6,724 nt of DNA from NCBI GenBank assembly GCA_903835325.1, contig CAILMU010000114.1, positions 1-6,724 of the forward strand, read 5' to 3'. Shown in pieces: positions 5,404 to 6,724 of the stretch. A program made the position numbers and the translations under genes. The notes under the pieces were generated by a model that was given only the letters and a program-made list of their open reading frames with translations, was not told where the DNA came from and ran no database searches. This DNA is from an uncultured Microcaldota archaeon. Its GTDB lineage: Archaea > Micrarchaeota > Micrarchaeia > Anstonellales > Bilamarchaeaceae. Within the stretch, counting starts at the first letter, position 1. Each line of letters opens with the position of its first letter.

Positions 5404-5958
5404 ATGAGAATCGCGATACTTCTCGTCGGAATGACGCTTCCCGGATTCCACCCTATAATCCAAACCATCCGAAAGGAATTCCGTTCTAGCGTATCGATGC
5501 GATTTCTGGACCCCCCACTTTCCCGCTCGTTCAAAGCATCGCGCAACCAATACGATGCGGACACGCTGCTCCACGAGCTCGTGGGGTTCGCCTCGCCCGA
5601 TGCTGATTACGCGCTCTTCATAACGAAAGAGGATCTCTACAGCGAGCCGTTGAATTTCGTCTTCGGACTGGCTCATGATGAGGCGGGGATAGTCTCGACC
5701 GCGCGGTTGGATCCGAGATTTTATGGAGCGGTGAAAGAAACCTATCGCGCGGACGCGGCAAAACTCTTCCGGATGCGCATAGAGAAAGAGATGATACACG
5801 AGCTGGGCCATGCTTTCGGCCTCGGGCACTGCCAAGACCCGCTCTGCGTCATGGTCTTCTCGGATTCGATCGAGGATGTGGATAAGAAGAGCGCGAGGTT
5901 CTGCGAGCGGTGCAGGGAGATAATAAAAAGCGTAGTTGGCAAAGGTCATAATATCTGA
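5404..5958 (+). CDS. amzA: Archaemetzincin family zinc metalloprotease
   Basis: This 184-residue archaemetzincin is a metzincin-type zinc peptidase found across archaea, with homologs in some bacteria and vertebrates. The family signature is complete. HELGHAFGLGHC (residues 122-133) gives zinc ligands H122, H126 and H132 and general base E123. C133, C138, C157 and C160 match the four-cysteine structural zinc site (HC....C.M.F......D.K...FC..C), and M140 in CVMVFSDS is the Met-turn methionine. The N-terminal half has the expected pattern (MRIAILLVG start, then YALFITKEDLYSEPLNFVFGLA at 69-90). No signal peptide or membrane segment is evident, so a cytosolic location is inferred. The physiological substrate of the family is not established. 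A TTG at 5392 is in frame four codons upstream, but the ATG at 5404 fits the family start. The tRNA-Val gene begins 7 nt after the stop, so co-transcription is possible. Confidence 0.93.
   Translation: MRIAILLVGMTLPGFHPIIQTIRKEFRSSVSMRFLDPPLSRSFKASRNQYDADTLLHELVGFASPDADYALFITKEDLYSEPLNFVFGLAHDEAGIVSTARLDPRFYGAVKETYRADAAKLFRMRIEKEMIHELGHAFGLGHCQDPLCVMVFSDSIEDVDKKSARFCERCREIIKSVVGKGHNI
5921..5930 (+). promoter_or_regulatory. Possible TATA box for tRNA-Val inside the amzA 3' end
   Basis: TAATAAAAAG is centred about 40 nt upstream of the tRNA and is the only AT-rich box at a suitable distance. It lies within the amzA coding sequence (codons for IIKS), so its composition has another explanation. 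Read-through from amzA is an alternative. Confidence 0.25.
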
Positions 5959-5965
5959 ATTCTCT

Positions 5966-6038
5966 GGGCTCGTAGTCGACCGGTTAAGACGCTTGTCTTA
6001 CACACAAGAGATACGGGGTTCAACTCCTCGCGGGCCCA
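5966..6038 (+). tRNA. tRNA-Val (anticodon UAC)
   Basis: This 73-nt cloverleaf was folded by hand. The acceptor stem GGGCTCG (5966-5972) pairs with CGGGCCC (6031-6037) with one G-U pair, and the discriminator base is A6038. The D stem GTC (5975-5977) pairs with GAC (5988-5990), and the D loop contains the GG pair. The anticodon stem CTTGT (5992-5996) pairs with ACAAG (6004-6008), enclosing the loop CTTACAC with anticodon TAC at 5999-6001, which reads GUA and probably other valine codons. The variable loop is AGATA. The T stem CGGGG/CCTCG has one G-U pair and encloses TTCAACT. There is no intron and CCA is not encoded. It starts 7 nt after the amzA stop. Its last 19 nt are overlapped antisense by the C-terminal codons and stop of the homing endonuclease ORF. 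Confidence 0.95.
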
Positions 6039-6724
6039 TACTTTTTATTTCGGAGCGGAATCAGTTCAAGAAACATCCTTGTTTGACTTTTTTTTAAGTT
6101 GGTATAAGCCCGCATGAATATTTTTCCATTCACATGTAATTCATTGATTTTCACCGGACTAAAATCAAATGAATAAAATTTATTAGAAAAAAATACGAGT
6201 TCATTAACAAACCTTGAATTTTTTGCGCTCATCATAGTACCAAAGATACCTCTTTTGCTAAGATATCCATCGGTGTCAAAAAATCCCGCCAAGAAATATT
6301 TGAAAAGTTTCGGATTAGCAATTTCTTTTGGAACTGCCAGTTGTTTTTTATCCAATTTCAATATTTTTTTGAAATATAACCAAATCACTCGGTGATTATT
6401 ATGCAAGTCATAGCAATTTTTTCCTTTGTGTTTATGGATTTTACCTCCAGCACCGAATGTTGACAAAAAAATATCATTTAACATTGTCAACTGAGATGTA
6501 TCACCACTCGTTATCCTTAACCTTATGCGAGGATATATCCGGTTGTTGAATTTACAGATAGAAAAATTTCCGTCTCCAGAAATTATCCCCGCCAAGTATG
6601 CTATATCTGTTGTAACCCGTCTTGGAATTCTTATTCTAAAATGAGATCGTTTGACTCCAAAAATGACCAGTTCAGTATCTTCGGATATTATTCTTAAATC
6701 TGAAATTTTCTCCCTATCAAATAA
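6020..6724 (-). CDS. LAGLIDADG homing endonuclease, N-terminus cut by window edge
   Basis: This dual-motif LAGLIDADG endonuclease cleaves DNA and spreads its own gene or host intron by homing. The reading frame is open to the right edge of the window, giving 234 visible residues. I translated the part before the first possible start (TTG 6595) by hand. It includes FRIRIPRRVTTDIAYLAGIISGDGNF, the typical lead-in to motif 1. Motif 1 is LAGIISGDG (visible residues 44-52, catalytic-type D51) and motif 2 is FLAGFFDTDG (144-153, D152), about 100 residues apart as in monomeric enzymes. Both acidic residues are kept, so the enzyme looks active. The DNA is clearly more AT-rich than the neighbouring genes, suggesting recent transfer. 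The final codons, ending KYGPARS and TGA at 6020-6022, are read from the complement of the tRNA-Val T-arm and acceptor stem. No intein splicing motif is seen at the C-terminus. It may be free-standing or part of a larger element beyond the edge. Confidence 0.88.
   Translation of the reverse strand, partial: LFDREKISDLRIISEDTELVIFGVKRSHFRIRIPRRVTTDIAYLAGIISGDGNFSICKFNNRIYPRIRLRITSGDTSQLTMLNDIFLSTFGAGGKIHKHKGKNCYDLHNNHRVIWLYFKKILKLDKKQLAVPKEIANPKLFKYFLAGFFDTDGYLSKRGIFGTMMSAKNSRFVNELVFFSNKFYSFDFSPVKINELHVNGKIFMRAYTNLKKSQTRMFLELIPLRNKKYGPARS
6039..6050 (+). terminator. T-rich terminator after tRNA-Val
   Basis: TACTTTTTATTT follows the discriminator base directly, a normal U-rich 3' end for an archaeal tRNA transcript. 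These bases are also coding on the other strand, where they specify KKN-type residues of the endonuclease C-terminus. Confidence 0.55.

Noticed and set aside
5389..5949. Minus-strand reading frame of 186 codons opposite amzA
   Set aside because: amzA carries the full zinc-protease signature on the plus strand. The opposite frame has no recognisable features.
6020..6724. Endonuclease as part of an intein or a tRNA intron
   Set aside because: There is no intein C-terminal HN-type splicing block before the stop. The tRNA-Val folds without an intron, and the ORF lies outside the anticodon loop. An intron or intein in a gene beyond the right edge cannot be excluded.
1..6724. CRISPR array, insertion sequence or rRNA
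   Set aside because: No regularly spaced direct repeats, transposase-like protein, terminal inverted repeats or rRNA-like segments were seen on either strand.

Overview
This window looks like a chromosomal segment of an archaeon. The evidence is a set of archaeal gene families (an archaeal-type UMP kinase, a prokaryotic translin/TRAX-like protein, an MJ1100-type phosphoglucosamine mutase, an archaemetzincin and an EF-Tu/SelB-like paralog), TATA-like AT-rich boxes upstream of genes, GGTG-type ribosome binding sites in front of TTG or ATG starts, and a tRNA gene with no encoded CCA. Lineage cannot be fixed from the sequence. A DPANN or other small-genome archaeon is possible, but that is a guess.

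Layout: positions 1-396 (minus) hold the N-terminal part of pyrH, divergent across about 51 bp from a translin-family gene (448-999, plus). A DUF2241/ACT-domain gene (1046-1456, plus) follows. It converges on a minus-strand pair, glmM (2487-3833) and an EF-Tu/SelB-like gene (about 1519-2403), and a perfect 9-bp hairpin lies at the convergence point. Divergent from glmM is a glutamine-synthetase-fold gene (3951-5321, plus). Then come archaemetzincin amzA (5404-5958, plus) and tRNA-Val(UAC) (5966-6038, plus). An AT-rich minus-strand LAGLIDADG homing endonuclease ORF (6020-6724) enters from the right edge of the window and terminates inside the tRNA gene.

The strongest biological signal is a pair of neighbouring proteins that keep a well-known enzyme fold but have lost the active-site signature. 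The glutamine synthetase homolog keeps the scaffold blocks (NSYK, DPSANPYLA, AGLDGIK.KI.PGDP), yet almost every metal, glutamate and ammonium ligand of glutamine synthetase is replaced. The EF-Tu-like protein has no P-loop, no DxPGH and no NKxD. Both reading frames are long and intact, so they look like maintained non-canonical proteins rather than decaying pseudogenes. The third notable item is the homing endonuclease whose last codons are read from the complement of the tRNA-Val T-arm and acceptor stem.

Functionally, pyrH (UDP) and glmM (GlcN-1-P) both feed UDP-amino-sugar synthesis for surface glycans, and the remaining genes are translation- or RNA-related or proteolytic. No operon-level pathway beyond this can be demonstrated from the window.
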